A DNA stretch of 34,113 nucleotides. It comes from JBMDXK01 sp048594375. Lineage in GTDB: Bacteria; Pseudomonadota; Alphaproteobacteria; Rhizobiales; Methylopilaceae. Both the position numbers and the translations under genes were made by a program. This document shows, piece after piece, positions 25,362 to 33,216 of this stretch. The DNA is taken from positions 1 to 34,113 of the forward strand of contig JBMDXK010000021.1 of NCBI GenBank assembly GCA_048594375.1. The letters run 5' to 3'. The first letter of the stretch is position 1. Each line of letters begins with the position of its first letter. The notes under the pieces are model-generated. The model was not told where the DNA came from, did not search any database, and saw nothing but the letters and a program-made list of their open reading frames with translations.

Positions 25362-26522
25362 TCAGACCCTATCCCGAATGCTGATGCAGGTTTCATACAG
25401 ATTTGTAACTGCTTCGCCCATAACCTTTTGAGAAAAAAGATTTTTTAAACGCGAGTGTTGCATCTCTGCCTGCTTTTGCACTGCATCCGGATTATCCAGT
25501 GCGTGACGCAGAGCATTTGCAAGGGCAAGCGGGGAATTTGGCGTTACCAGCTCCGGGGCGCCGTTGCCCAGAATTTCAGGAATACCGCCCACTGCACTGG
25601 CAATCAGTGGAACCTGTGCCGCCAGCGTTTCCAGCACAATATACGGAAAGGACTCCGCCCGCGACGGGATTACCATGATCCGCCCTTGTGAAAAAGCTTG
25701 CCGCACAGGGCGCGCATCGTGAAACACCACATGTTTTTCAAGATGTAATGCACGCGTCTGGGCTTCAAATTTTGCGCGGTCTTCACCGTTGCCCACCAAG
25801 GTGGCTGTTACCCTGCGGCCTTCACGGTGCAGCAAATCCAGCGCGTTCAACAAAATATCCACGCCTTTGAGGGTGCGCATATGCCCCACAAACAGAATAT
25901 CTGTGGCATGGGGTACAGGCGCAACCGGCACAAAATCCTCTTCGCCAAGGCCATTGTAAATCAATGCAGAGGCCGCTTTTGGAATACCGATTTTCCGGCG
26001 GTACGCTTCTTGCTCATAACGCGAGACCCAGATAAACGAATCTGTGAAATGCTCAAGGTACTTTTCAAGACCAAGATACATCTTGCCTGACACGGTGTTT
26101 TTGCTGAAATGCAGACTGCCGCCATGAGGCGAATATATACGCACCGGATGGCTTTTCACGCTCGACCCCGCAAGACGCGCAAAAGCCCCCCCTTTGGCCG
26201 CATGGCCATGCACCACATCAGGTTGCACCTTGTTCAAAATACGCCGCACTTGCCACAGGGCTTGCAGATCGCCAATGCCAAGCCCGCGCCGGATAACAAT
26301 ACGCCGGATGCTCAAGGGCAAAATGGATTCCAGTTGTCGGATGCGCTCTTCTTCCAAGGATCCATTGGCAACCGTGTCGCAAATCAGCCCCACCTCATGC
26401 CCCATCGCTACCTGAATGCGCGCCAGATCATTAATATGCCGCAATACACCTCCTGCCGGAGCGCGTACCACATGCATGATTTTAAGCTTTCGGGCGGTAT
26501 CCTTTGGTTGATTAAGGGGCAT
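25362..26522 (-). CDS. Family 4 glycosyltransferase
   Basis: 386 residues, GT-B fold. The N-terminal domain begins KIMHVVRAPAGGVLRHINDLAR and has VVHGHAAKGG; the C-terminal donor-binding domain has ILFVGHMRTLKGVDILLNAL and PSRAESFPYIVLETLAAQVPLIAS with the EX7E pair (Glu in AESFP and Glu in LETLA). GT4 enzymes are retaining transferases that use nucleotide sugars. It is the only ordinary glycosyltransferase in the window, so other sugars of the repeat unit must be added by enzymes encoded elsewhere. The ATG start is preceded by CGGAA. Confidence 0.88.
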   Translation of the reverse strand: MPLNQPKDTARKLKIMHVVRAPAGGVLRHINDLARIQVAMGHEVGLICDTVANGSLEEERIRQLESILPLSIRRIVIRRGLGIGDLQALWQVRRILNKVQPDVVHGHAAKGGAFARLAGSSVKSHPVRIYSPHGGSLHFSKNTVSGKMYLGLEKYLEHFTDSFIWVSRYEQEAYRRKIGIPKAASALIYNGLGEEDFVPVAPVPHATDILFVGHMRTLKGVDILLNALDLLHREGRRVTATLVGNGEDRAKFEAQTRALHLEKHVVFHDARPVRQAFSQGRIMVIPSRAESFPYIVLETLAAQVPLIASAVGGIPEILGNGAPELVTPNSPLALANALRHALDNPDAVQKQAEMQHSRLKNLFSQKVMGEAVTNLYETCISIRDRV

Positions 26523-26652
26523 AAAGGTATTCCGTATTACTTATAGAGCCGATGGTACCCGATAAAATGACTATTCTACCGCATCCGCTCTTTTCAGGCA
26601 GCGTGTATGGTTAAAAAAGTCTTTACGGGTAAAACCCTGAATAAGCAATAAA

Positions 26653-26676
26653 AAAGCAGACCAGAAGGTCTGCTTT
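26653..26676 (-). terminator. Intrinsic terminator of the Wza-like gene
   Basis: AAAGCAGACC / GGTCTGCTTT perfect 10-bp stem with a 4-nt loop, followed on the minus strand by a T-run (complement of the A-run at 26650-26655). It lies 9 bp beyond the stop codon of the Wza-like gene and insulates it from the glycosyltransferase gene. Confidence 0.9.
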
Positions 26677-26684
26677 CATGCTTC

Positions 26685-27269
26685 TTAAAACCAGCGTTCC
26701 TTGATGGTGATGACATCACCCGGCTTGATTGGCGTGGTTACCGGCACCGTTGCCCTCACTTCACGGCCATTGATCTTGCGCGCAATTATCACCGATTTTT
26801 CCACCGCACGCGGAGAAAATCCGTTGGCAATTGCTACAGCGTTTTCGGCTGTCATGCCCGCCACATAAGGATATTGACCTGCGGTTTGCACTTCGCCCAG
26901 AATAAAGAACGGCCGGTAGGTTTCAATTTCCACCGAAACATTGGGCTCACGGAGATAACCGTTGCGCAGACGTGCCTCAATATCCTTTTGAATATCGAAC
27001 GTTGTTTTGTCTTTCACTTCCACGCCGCCAATGAGAGGCAGGGTAATAATACCCGATGGATCCACGGTATAATTACCGGAAAGATTGTTTTGTCCAAAAA
27101 CAACAATGCGCAGCCTGTCGCCACTATCCAGCGTATAGGCCGATTCCTGTGCTGTATTAAACAACGGGTGAGGCGGTGCGGAAACGCTCGCACAGCCCGT
27201 GGTGACGAGTGCGAGTGCTAGGGCAATACCGCTGAACGTGACACGCTTACTGTGTTTCATGGACATCAT
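26685..27269 (-). CDS. Wza-like polysaccharide export lipoprotein
   Basis: 194 residues. The N-terminal signal ends in LVTTGC-ASV, a plausible lipobox with Cys at about residue 26. The PES domain follows (YTLDSGDRLRIVVFGQNNLSGNYTVDPSG, in two blocks), then ITLPLIGGVEV and one SLBB domain (about 105-165), ending KPGDVITIKERWF. It lacks the extra SLBB repeat and C-terminal amphipathic helix of E. coli Wza, as is common in alphaproteobacteria. It should form the outer-membrane or periplasmic part of the export channel. Several in-frame starts lie within 12 bases (GTG 27272, ATG 27269, 27266, 27260), so the exact start is uncertain. It is divergent from the Wzc-like gene. Confidence 0.88.
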   Translation of the reverse strand: MMSMKHSKRVTFSGIALALALVTTGCASVSAPPHPLFNTAQESAYTLDSGDRLRIVVFGQNNLSGNYTVDPSGIITLPLIGGVEVKDKTTFDIQKDIEARLRNGYLREPNVSVEIETYRPFFILGEVQTAGQYPYVAGMTAENAVAIANGFSPRAVEKSVIIARKINGREVRATVPVTTPIKPGDVITIKERWF

Positions 27270-27465
27270 CACTCTGAGAATATCTTAACAAGATGTAAAG
27301 ATTACTTTTTGTTAATAAATTCTGGGCTGCTCGATGTTGTTTGCAAGTCATCGCTCATACTCCAGATAGAAATACGCTAGGAAAAGCCTTTTAAAAGCTT
27401 GTCATATAACCAGATAACGGGTTTTTAGTTAAAAAATCATTTCAGGATGTAACTTTTTAGTAGGG

Positions 27466-27480
27466 TTAACGCGATTTAAA
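27466..27480. promoter_or_regulatory. TTAAC-N5-TTAAA site before the Wzc-like gene
   Basis: Two TTAA cores 10 bp apart, as in both porin upstream regions. The site lies in the 259-bp divergent spacer between the Wza-like and Wzc-like genes, 49 bp upstream of the latter. It could be a shared regulator site or chance in AT-rich DNA. Confidence 0.25.
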
Positions 27481-27528
27481 CCAAGTGCTGTCCATATTGA
27501 CTGTGTTCTATGAGTAAAAGAGGCGGCA

Positions 27529-30500
27529 ATGCGCACTGGAAACACCCACTACGAATCTGCTGGAAACCGGCATCCTGACGAGATTGACCTGCGCAGTCTT
27601 GCGGGTGCTTTGTGGCGAAGCCGGTTTAAAATCATTATTCCAGCGCTGTTTCTTGCGGTGGCAACCTTGTTTCTCGTGGGGCGCATGACGCCTTATTACC
27701 GCTCGGAAGCGCGAATCCTGATTGAAGTGGGCGAAAATGTTTACACACGCCCCACCGGCGTGGAGCGTCAACAACGTGAAGTGATTGACGAACAAGCCAT
27801 TCAAAGCCAGGTGCAACTGGTGCTTTCCCGCAGTGTGGCCAATGCGGTGGTTGAAAAAGCAAAACTGATGGATAACCCGTCATTTGATCCGCTGTCGGGC
27901 GGTCTTTCTGTTCCAAAATGGTTTATGACCGTGTTTGGTCTGGTGCGCGATCCCCGCCGCATGAGTGCCGAAGAGCGGGTTGTCGGCACTTATTATGATG
28001 GGCTAACCGTCTATCCCGTGATGCGATCACGGGTTATTGCCATCCAGTTTTCGTCCAGCAATCCCGCAACCGCTGCGCAAATTGCCAATCTGGTTGCTGA
28101 AGAATATCTGCGTCTGCAACAGGGGAACAAACAGGATGTCACCCGCGATGCCACCGTATGGCTGGGACGTGAAATTGAAGAATTACGCAAAAAAGTCGCC
28201 GACGCAGAAGGCAAAGTTGAAACTTTCCGCGCACAATCCAACCTGTTTTTAGGCGCTAACAATGCAACCATAGCAACCCAGCAATTGGGGGAACTCAATA
28301 CGCAGTTGACCGAATCGCGCGGCGCTTTGGCCGAAGCACAGGCCAAACGGCAGCTTATCCGCGATTTGATTAAAGGACGCGGCGCATACGAATCACTGGA
28401 TGTTGCCAATTCCGAACTGATCCGCCGTCTTGCGGAACAACGGGTTATGCTGCGCGCCACCATTGCCCGCGAAGGGCGTACTCTTCTGCCAGCACACCCC
28501 CGCATGAAAGAACTCACCGCACAGCTCGCCAATCTGGATGAACAAGTACAGCAAGAAGCTCAAATCATTGCGCGCGGGATTGAAAATGAAGTAAAAGTAG
28601 CCACAAGCCGCGTGGATAGCTTGCAACAATCCATTGATGCCCAGAAAAAAATAGCTTCTGTTGCCAATGAACAGGATGTGCAGTTGCGCGCTCTGGAACG
28701 CGAAGCAAAAGCCCAGCGCGATCTTCTGGAGCAGTTCCTGACCCGATTCCGTGAAGCCTCCTCCCGTGAGCGTCCGGAAGCGGCGCAAGCCGATGCGCGG
28801 ATTATTTCCCGCGCCAGCGAATCCAACACACCTTACTTCCCCAAGCCTCTGCCGATTGTCATTCTGGCTTTCCTTGGCACATTAACACTGGCAATCGCGT
28901 TGGTTGTTGCCGCAGAGTTGATGGCGCCGCGTCCTTATACACCTGTGCCGCCACGCCCTTATTCTCCCGATGATGAAGGCTATGATTCCGGCTCTTCGCG
29001 CAGTGGTGCTGGCTCTGCTGCCCGTATTGCCCCGGCTGCACCTGCGGGTCAGCGTTCGTCCTACCGGGCGGAGCGGGTGGATAATTCTGCCCTCGCACGT
29101 TTTGAAGCGGAAGCTTACGAGCGGTTAGAGGCCGAATCGCGCATGGAGGCACCTGCCGCAGATACAAGCAAAGCCGCACAATCTGCTCCCGTTGCAGACA
29201 ATGCCGCCGAACCAGAGCAAGCACAAAAGCCAGAGCACACTTTGCACCAAGAGCAGGACGTGGAACCCTTGACCTTGCCGCAACCTCTGCCAAAGATGCC
29301 TGAGCGCCTTATGCCTCGCGCTGCACGTCCGGCAGAAGAGCCCGGCGCCAAAGCCGAGCCTTCCCAGCGGGTAGCGCCTGTTCTTTCCACCAGCTTTCTT
29401 GAAAATGACAAAGATCCAAGTCCTTTGCCTGAAAAAACCGTTGCTGCCAAAACTGCTGCTGCCAAAACCAAAGATTCCGCACTGCAAAAAATTTATGGTG
29501 CGCAAAGCGCCGCGCAGTCTCTGGTGAAAAACGTCCAGAATGAATTGCGTCTTAAGAAAACCGAAGAACCGGAAGTTCCATTTGACGATACTTCCATGCT
29601 GGAACGCTTGAACCGCATTACTCAAAAAACACCTTCAACACCTGTTACCGCGCAGGCCGACACTCCTGTGGAAGAGGCGCCGCTTCTGGAAGAAACACTG
29701 CCTGAAGCGCAATCCGCTCCTGTGACGGATGCGGCACCTCCTGCCGTTGTGGCAGAAGAGCCCGCCGCTCTGGATGACGATTCGCTCAAAGCCTTTGAAA
29801 AAGTTAAACATGATTTGATGGAGCGCCTTGCAGAACAAAGCTACACTGCGCCTTCTTCAGCCGCGCTTTCAACCGCCATTCCCGCAATCCCTGAAAGACC
29901 TGCCATGTCTCAGACCCCTTCCATTGAAGCGGCCGATGCCACTCTTGTGGAAGCCTTGGCTGGACGGCTTGCCGCCATGCCGCGGGGCATGGAAGCACTC
30001 TCCATTCTCGTGGTTGGTGCCAATGACAGTATTGACGCCGGGCATGTTGCTCTCAAACTCAGCCGCGCTTTGGCACAGGCTGACCGCAAAACAGTCCTTC
30101 TTGATACCGGCTCCCGCAGTCTGGATGTTGCCGCAGCGTTGCCTCAGCAAGATGCTGTTGGCTTTTCCGATCTGATTGCGGATAAAATAAGCTTTTCCGA
30201 CGCCATCCATCAAGATAAGGCATCGCCAGCGCACATTATCCCGCAAGGCAAAATTTCCCTTGAAAACACCAAAAAACAATCCGGCATGGAAGTGATGTTT
30301 GGCGCCTTGGGCTTTACCTATGACTTTATTGTCGTTGCCGGTGAGTCATGTCTCCATGAACAGGCCATCCGCTTTATGGCTCCCCGCTGCGCCGCCGCAA
30401 TTCTCGTCTCGCATGGCCAAAAAGATGACACTGATACGCATACCGCCCACACCTTGCTGCAAAACAACGGTCTGAATGATGTTGTGGTTTTGCTTGCGGA

Positions 30501-30558
30501 ATCCCCAGCGGTCTCTGCTATGTCGCGGTTGCCGGCCACACTCACTGAACGAGGATGA
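27529..30558 (+). CDS. Wzc/GumC-like polysaccharide co-polymerase with degenerate kinase domain
   Basis: 1009 residues. A Wzz domain with TM1 (EIDLRSLAGALWRSRFK, then IIIPALFLAVATLFLVG) is followed by a long periplasmic coiled coil (about 205-400). Next come a GNVR-type end (LEREAKAQRDLLEQFLTRFREAS), TM2 (IVILAFLGTLTLAIALVVA, about 444-463), a roughly 320-residue Ala/Pro/Glu-rich linker (about 470-790) and a C-terminal ParA/BY-kinase-like domain (about 820-1000). In the last domain the P-loop is lost: VVGANDSIDAGHVALKLS stands where a GKST motif is expected, with Ala837 at the Lys position. Walker A' is reduced to VLLDTGSR and no C-terminal Tyr cluster exists. It should still set chain length and span the envelope, but not act as a tyrosine kinase. 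Its stop codon overlaps a palindromic element. Confidence 0.87.
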   Translation: MRTGNTHYESAGNRHPDEIDLRSLAGALWRSRFKIIIPALFLAVATLFLVGRMTPYYRSEARILIEVGENVYTRPTGVERQQREVIDEQAIQSQVQLVLSRSVANAVVEKAKLMDNPSFDPLSGGLSVPKWFMTVFGLVRDPRRMSAEERVVGTYYDGLTVYPVMRSRVIAIQFSSSNPATAAQIANLVAEEYLRLQQGNKQDVTRDATVWLGREIEELRKKVADAEGKVETFRAQSNLFLGANNATIATQQLGELNTQLTESRGALAEAQAKRQLIRDLIKGRGAYESLDVANSELIRRLAEQRVMLRATIAREGRTLLPAHPRMKELTAQLANLDEQVQQEAQIIARGIENEVKVATSRVDSLQQSIDAQKKIASVANEQDVQLRALEREAKAQRDLLEQFLTRFREASSRERPEAAQADARIISRASESNTPYFPKPLPIVILAFLGTLTLAIALVVAAELMAPRPYTPVPPRPYSPDDEGYDSGSSRSGAGSAARIAPAAPAGQRSSYRAERVDNSALARFEAEAYERLEAESRMEAPAADTSKAAQSAPVADNAAEPEQAQKPEHTLHQEQDVEPLTLPQPLPKMPERLMPRAARPAEEPGAKAEPSQRVAPVLSTSFLENDKDPSPLPEKTVAAKTAAAKTKDSALQKIYGAQSAAQSLVKNVQNELRLKKTEEPEVPFDDTSMLERLNRITQKTPSTPVTAQADTPVEEAPLLEETLPEAQSAPVTDAAPPAVVAEEPAALDDDSLKAFEKVKHDLMERLAEQSYTAPSSAALSTAIPAIPERPAMSQTPSIEAADATLVEALAGRLAAMPRGMEALSILVVGANDSIDAGHVALKLSRALAQADRKTVLLDTGSRSLDVAAALPQQDAVGFSDLIADKISFSDAIHQDKASPAHIIPQGKISLENTKKQSGMEVMFGALGFTYDFIVVAGESCLHEQAIRFMAPRCAAAILVSHGQKDDTDTHTAHTLLQNNGLNDVVVLLAESPAVSAMSRLPATLTERG

Positions 30559-30678
30559 ATGCTACTGTGATGGGCGTTAAGCACTGATTTTTCTGCGCTC
30601 CGGTACTCACATACTGTATGTATGCTCCGTTCCGGTGCTTTAAAAACCAGCACTTTCCACCGCATCACAGCGCATTCA
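30556..30678. repeat. Palindromic element, copy C
   Basis: 123 bp with inverted ends TGAATGC...CTGTGATG. The left end begins on the stop codon TGA (30556-30558) of the Wzc-like gene. The arms (GCACTGATTTTTCTGCGCT and its imperfect complement) differ from copies A and B, but the core CTCCGGTACTCA ... CTCCGTTCCGGTGCT is shared with B and D. Central stem CATAC (30610-30614) / GTATG (30620-30624). Confidence 0.85.
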
Positions 30679-30690
30679 TGGGGCTGGATT

Positions 30691-30763
30691 GGAATGATGG
30701 GCGTTAAGCACTGATTTTTCTGCGCTCCGGTACTCACATACTGCATGTATGCTCCGTTCCGGT
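30691..30763. repeat. Palindromic element, copy D (truncated)
   Basis: Left half and core of an element almost identical to copy C (GATGGGCGTTAAGCACTGAT onward), with one change in the loop (TGCAT for TGTAT). It stops at CCGTTCCGGT; the right arm and right terminal repeat are missing, and the acetyltransferase stop codon follows 1 bp later. Central stem CATAC (30737-30741) / GTATG (30747-30751). Confidence 0.8.
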
Positions 30764-30764
30764 T

Positions 30765-31970
30765 TCATGGCTGTTTTTTTCTAAAACTATTCAATGCGGC
30801 CATGCTCCGCTGGGCAACGCCGAACAAAAGTGCGTTCTTTTTGACCCAGCCTTTCAGCCGCTGTTTGTGTGTCCAGAGCTGCGCAATGCACTGTCCTTTA
30901 AAACCAAAGGGCAGGGCGTAATCATGCAATTTTTCTTCTATGGGGCAGCAGCTTTCCTTGTAAAAAGCTTCGCCGATGCCCAGATCAAACATCCTGAGGC
31001 CACGGTCACAGCAGGATCTCATAATATAAAACAGCAAAACTTCCCCAGGGCTATAGCGGCGCGCACCATGCTCATTGTCAATGGACGTAAACAGCCCCGA
31101 CATACGGCCATCATGCACAATGGTGCAAAACAGGGCTGCAATATGCGTATCATTGCGCAAAGCATAAAACTCCACGCAGGAATCAGCGGATTTTAACAAC
31201 TCCTCGAAAAAACGCTGGACGCCGGGTTCTGCAAAAGGGTTTTCAATTCCTTTTGCCTTGAACCAACTCAGCTTATGCTGAAGAAATGCCTGAAAAAAAA
31301 GATCCTTCTCTGCAAGCGTTTCCGCTTTTGCAAAACAATATTTTCCCGTTTCGATCAGTTGGCGCTCTTTATAGCGAAACCGTTTCCGGCTGGAGCGTGA
31401 AGCAAATTGCTGCTCAAAAAAAAGCGCACCTGTTTCCGGCAAATGGGCGCTGTAGGCCGAACTTGGGCTTTGATGACCACCGAGCGCAACAAGCGGATTT
31501 GGGCGATTGTTCCAGCTCAAAGGTTGATTGGCAAAAAGAAAAGCGTCAATTCCGGCTCTTGCTGCACTTGCGCTGAACATTGCGCGCGCAGTTTCAGGAT
31601 TGGCAAACAGCGCCAAACCTTCCTGTGAAAAAACACCCATATTAAAATTGCTGTGCGATTTACCAATAAAATAGGCAACTGTATGGTTCTGGCATCTGCG
31701 CAAAGCCAGCGGAAATAACGCAATCACATCCTTTGCGCTGTTTCTAATGGCCATAACAAAAGGTTTTTCCTGTTGGTGAGGCGATACTTCATTGTACCAC
31801 TGCATACACCAGACATATTTTTGATAGGGCGAGGCCATACCCTCGGCCTCTATTCTTTGCCACATTTCCTTTAAAAGGCTTATTTCTGCACAAGATTGAT
31901 AAAATTCTACACAAATCGGTATTGTATTGTTGTTAATAGTATCAGATGTGGATACATTTATTTGTAACAT
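30765..31970 (-). CDS. CelD/BcsL-family GNAT acetyltransferase
   Basis: 401 residues with the two-domain FemAB/CelD-like GNAT layout. The N-terminal part has SPYQKYVWCMQWYNEV and VIALFPLALRR; the middle has FASRSSRKRFRYKERQL, typical of the BcsL/CelD family (PF13480); the C-terminal part has VEFYALRNDTHIAALFCTIVHDGRMSGLF and RYSPGEVLLFYIMRSCCDRGLRMFDLGIGE, in pieces. Such proteins acylate sugars or their precursors. HfsK of Caulobacter, which modifies holdfast polysaccharide, belongs to this group. Its neighbours are the Wzc-like gene and a divergent deacetylase, so a role in polysaccharide modification is likely. The 3' end abuts a truncated palindromic element, with no intrinsic terminator seen. 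Confidence 0.8.
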   Translation of the reverse strand: MLQINVSTSDTINNNTIPICVEFYQSCAEISLLKEMWQRIEAEGMASPYQKYVWCMQWYNEVSPHQQEKPFVMAIRNSAKDVIALFPLALRRCQNHTVAYFIGKSHSNFNMGVFSQEGLALFANPETARAMFSASAARAGIDAFLFANQPLSWNNRPNPLVALGGHQSPSSAYSAHLPETGALFFEQQFASRSSRKRFRYKERQLIETGKYCFAKAETLAEKDLFFQAFLQHKLSWFKAKGIENPFAEPGVQRFFEELLKSADSCVEFYALRNDTHIAALFCTIVHDGRMSGLFTSIDNEHGARRYSPGEVLLFYIMRSCCDRGLRMFDLGIGEAFYKESCCPIEEKLHDYALPFGFKGQCIAQLWTHKQRLKGWVKKNALLFGVAQRSMAALNSFRKKQP

Positions 31971-32108
31971 GTTTACGCCGACTGTGTTTTTTTGAAAAGA
32001 ATATAATAGATTTCTTTAAAACAGTTTATGCTCATACTATATAAATCGAATCAACAAGAAAGCGAAAGATTGTCAACTTTCGTCTAACGTGGAGAAACAA
32101 GCCAAGAG

Positions 32109-33161
32109 ATGGTCGATCGCCAAACCCTTGTTTTTCAATCGCTTTTAAATGCCGCTTATGTGAGCCGGTTGCATCGTCTTATGGGCTGCTGGACACAGGG
32201 CTCCGGCGTTGTTTTTACTTTGCACAGCCTTAATGCACATCCAAAAAGAGAATTTGACCCTAATTATCTACTTGATATTACGCCCGAATTTTTGGAAAAA
32301 TCTATCCAGATCATTCACCAACACGGTTTTGACTGTGTCAGCCTTGATGAAGCTCTGATTCGGCTTGCTGATCCTCAAGCAAAGAAATTTGTGGCGCTGA
32401 CCTTTGACGATGGTTATCGCAGTGTGCGTGACTACGCCTTGCCAATACTTGCCAAATACAATGTGCCTTCCACCTTGTTTGTAACCAGCTCTTTTGCCGA
32501 AGGTACGGGGGAATTATGGTGGTTGCAGCTTGAATATATTCTGCGCCATGCCGAAGAGATTACGGTTACTTTTAATGGGCAACGTCAGATTCTGCCGCTG
32601 CATACCCATGCCCTCAAAAAACAGGCATGGAAAAGGCTCTACTGGAGACTGCGCACGCTGGATGAACCCTTCATGCGCGCCGCCATTGCGCAGCTTGCCC
32701 GCAAAAATAACATTACACTTCCCAATTTTGCAAAAGAACTGTGCATGACATGGGATGAATTGCGGGATGTGGCGCGCGATCCTCTGGTCACCATCGGCGC
32801 ACATACGGTCAACCATTATATGCTGGCAAAATGGCCTGAAAGTATAGCGCGGGAAGAGCTGGAACACTCCGCAAACCACATTAAAAATGAACTCGGCGTT
32901 TTTCCGCGGCATCTGGCGTATCCGGTCGGAGATTGCACCTCCGCGCATCGACGGGAATTTGCCCTGGCCAAAGAGGTTGGTTTTGCGGCGGCATGGACAA
33001 CGCGCCCCGGACACCTTTTTTCTGAAAATCTCAACCATCCCACTGCCTTGCCGCGCTTGTCACTCAACGGCAATTATCAGGATCCACGCTATCTTGAAAT
33101 GTTTCTTTCCGGCCTGCCCGTGATGTTCTGGAACAGATTTCGCAAGGTGAATGTTTATTGA
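32109..33161 (+). CDS. NodB-type polysaccharide deacetylase
   Basis: 350 residues. NodB homology domain with motif 1 TFDDGY at 98-103 (catalytic base Asp100, metal ligand Asp101) and motif 2 HTVNH (His232, His236, metal ligands), followed by LAYPVGD. All three metal ligands are present, so it should be an active metal-dependent N- or O-deacetylase. No signal peptide is evident, which suggests a cytoplasmic or membrane-associated step, as with HfsH-type enzymes of holdfast synthesis. It starts at an ATG with GGAG about 13 bases upstream, a long spacing; a CGAAAG/CTTTCG hairpin (32063-32082) lies just before. It is divergent from the acetyltransferase gene across 138 bp. Confidence 0.88.
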   Translation: MVDRQTLVFQSLLNAAYVSRLHRLMGCWTQGSGVVFTLHSLNAHPKREFDPNYLLDITPEFLEKSIQIIHQHGFDCVSLDEALIRLADPQAKKFVALTFDDGYRSVRDYALPILAKYNVPSTLFVTSSFAEGTGELWWLQLEYILRHAEEITVTFNGQRQILPLHTHALKKQAWKRLYWRLRTLDEPFMRAAIAQLARKNNITLPNFAKELCMTWDELRDVARDPLVTIGAHTVNHYMLAKWPESIAREELEHSANHIKNELGVFPRHLAYPVGDCTSAHRREFALAKEVGFAAAWTTRPGHLFSENLNHPTALPRLSLNGNYQDPRYLEMFLSGLPVMFWNRFRKVNVY

Positions 33162-33216
33162 AATAATGTATATTAAATGCTAAAAAGGATATGTATAAAG
33201 TATTGGGTTGATTTTT

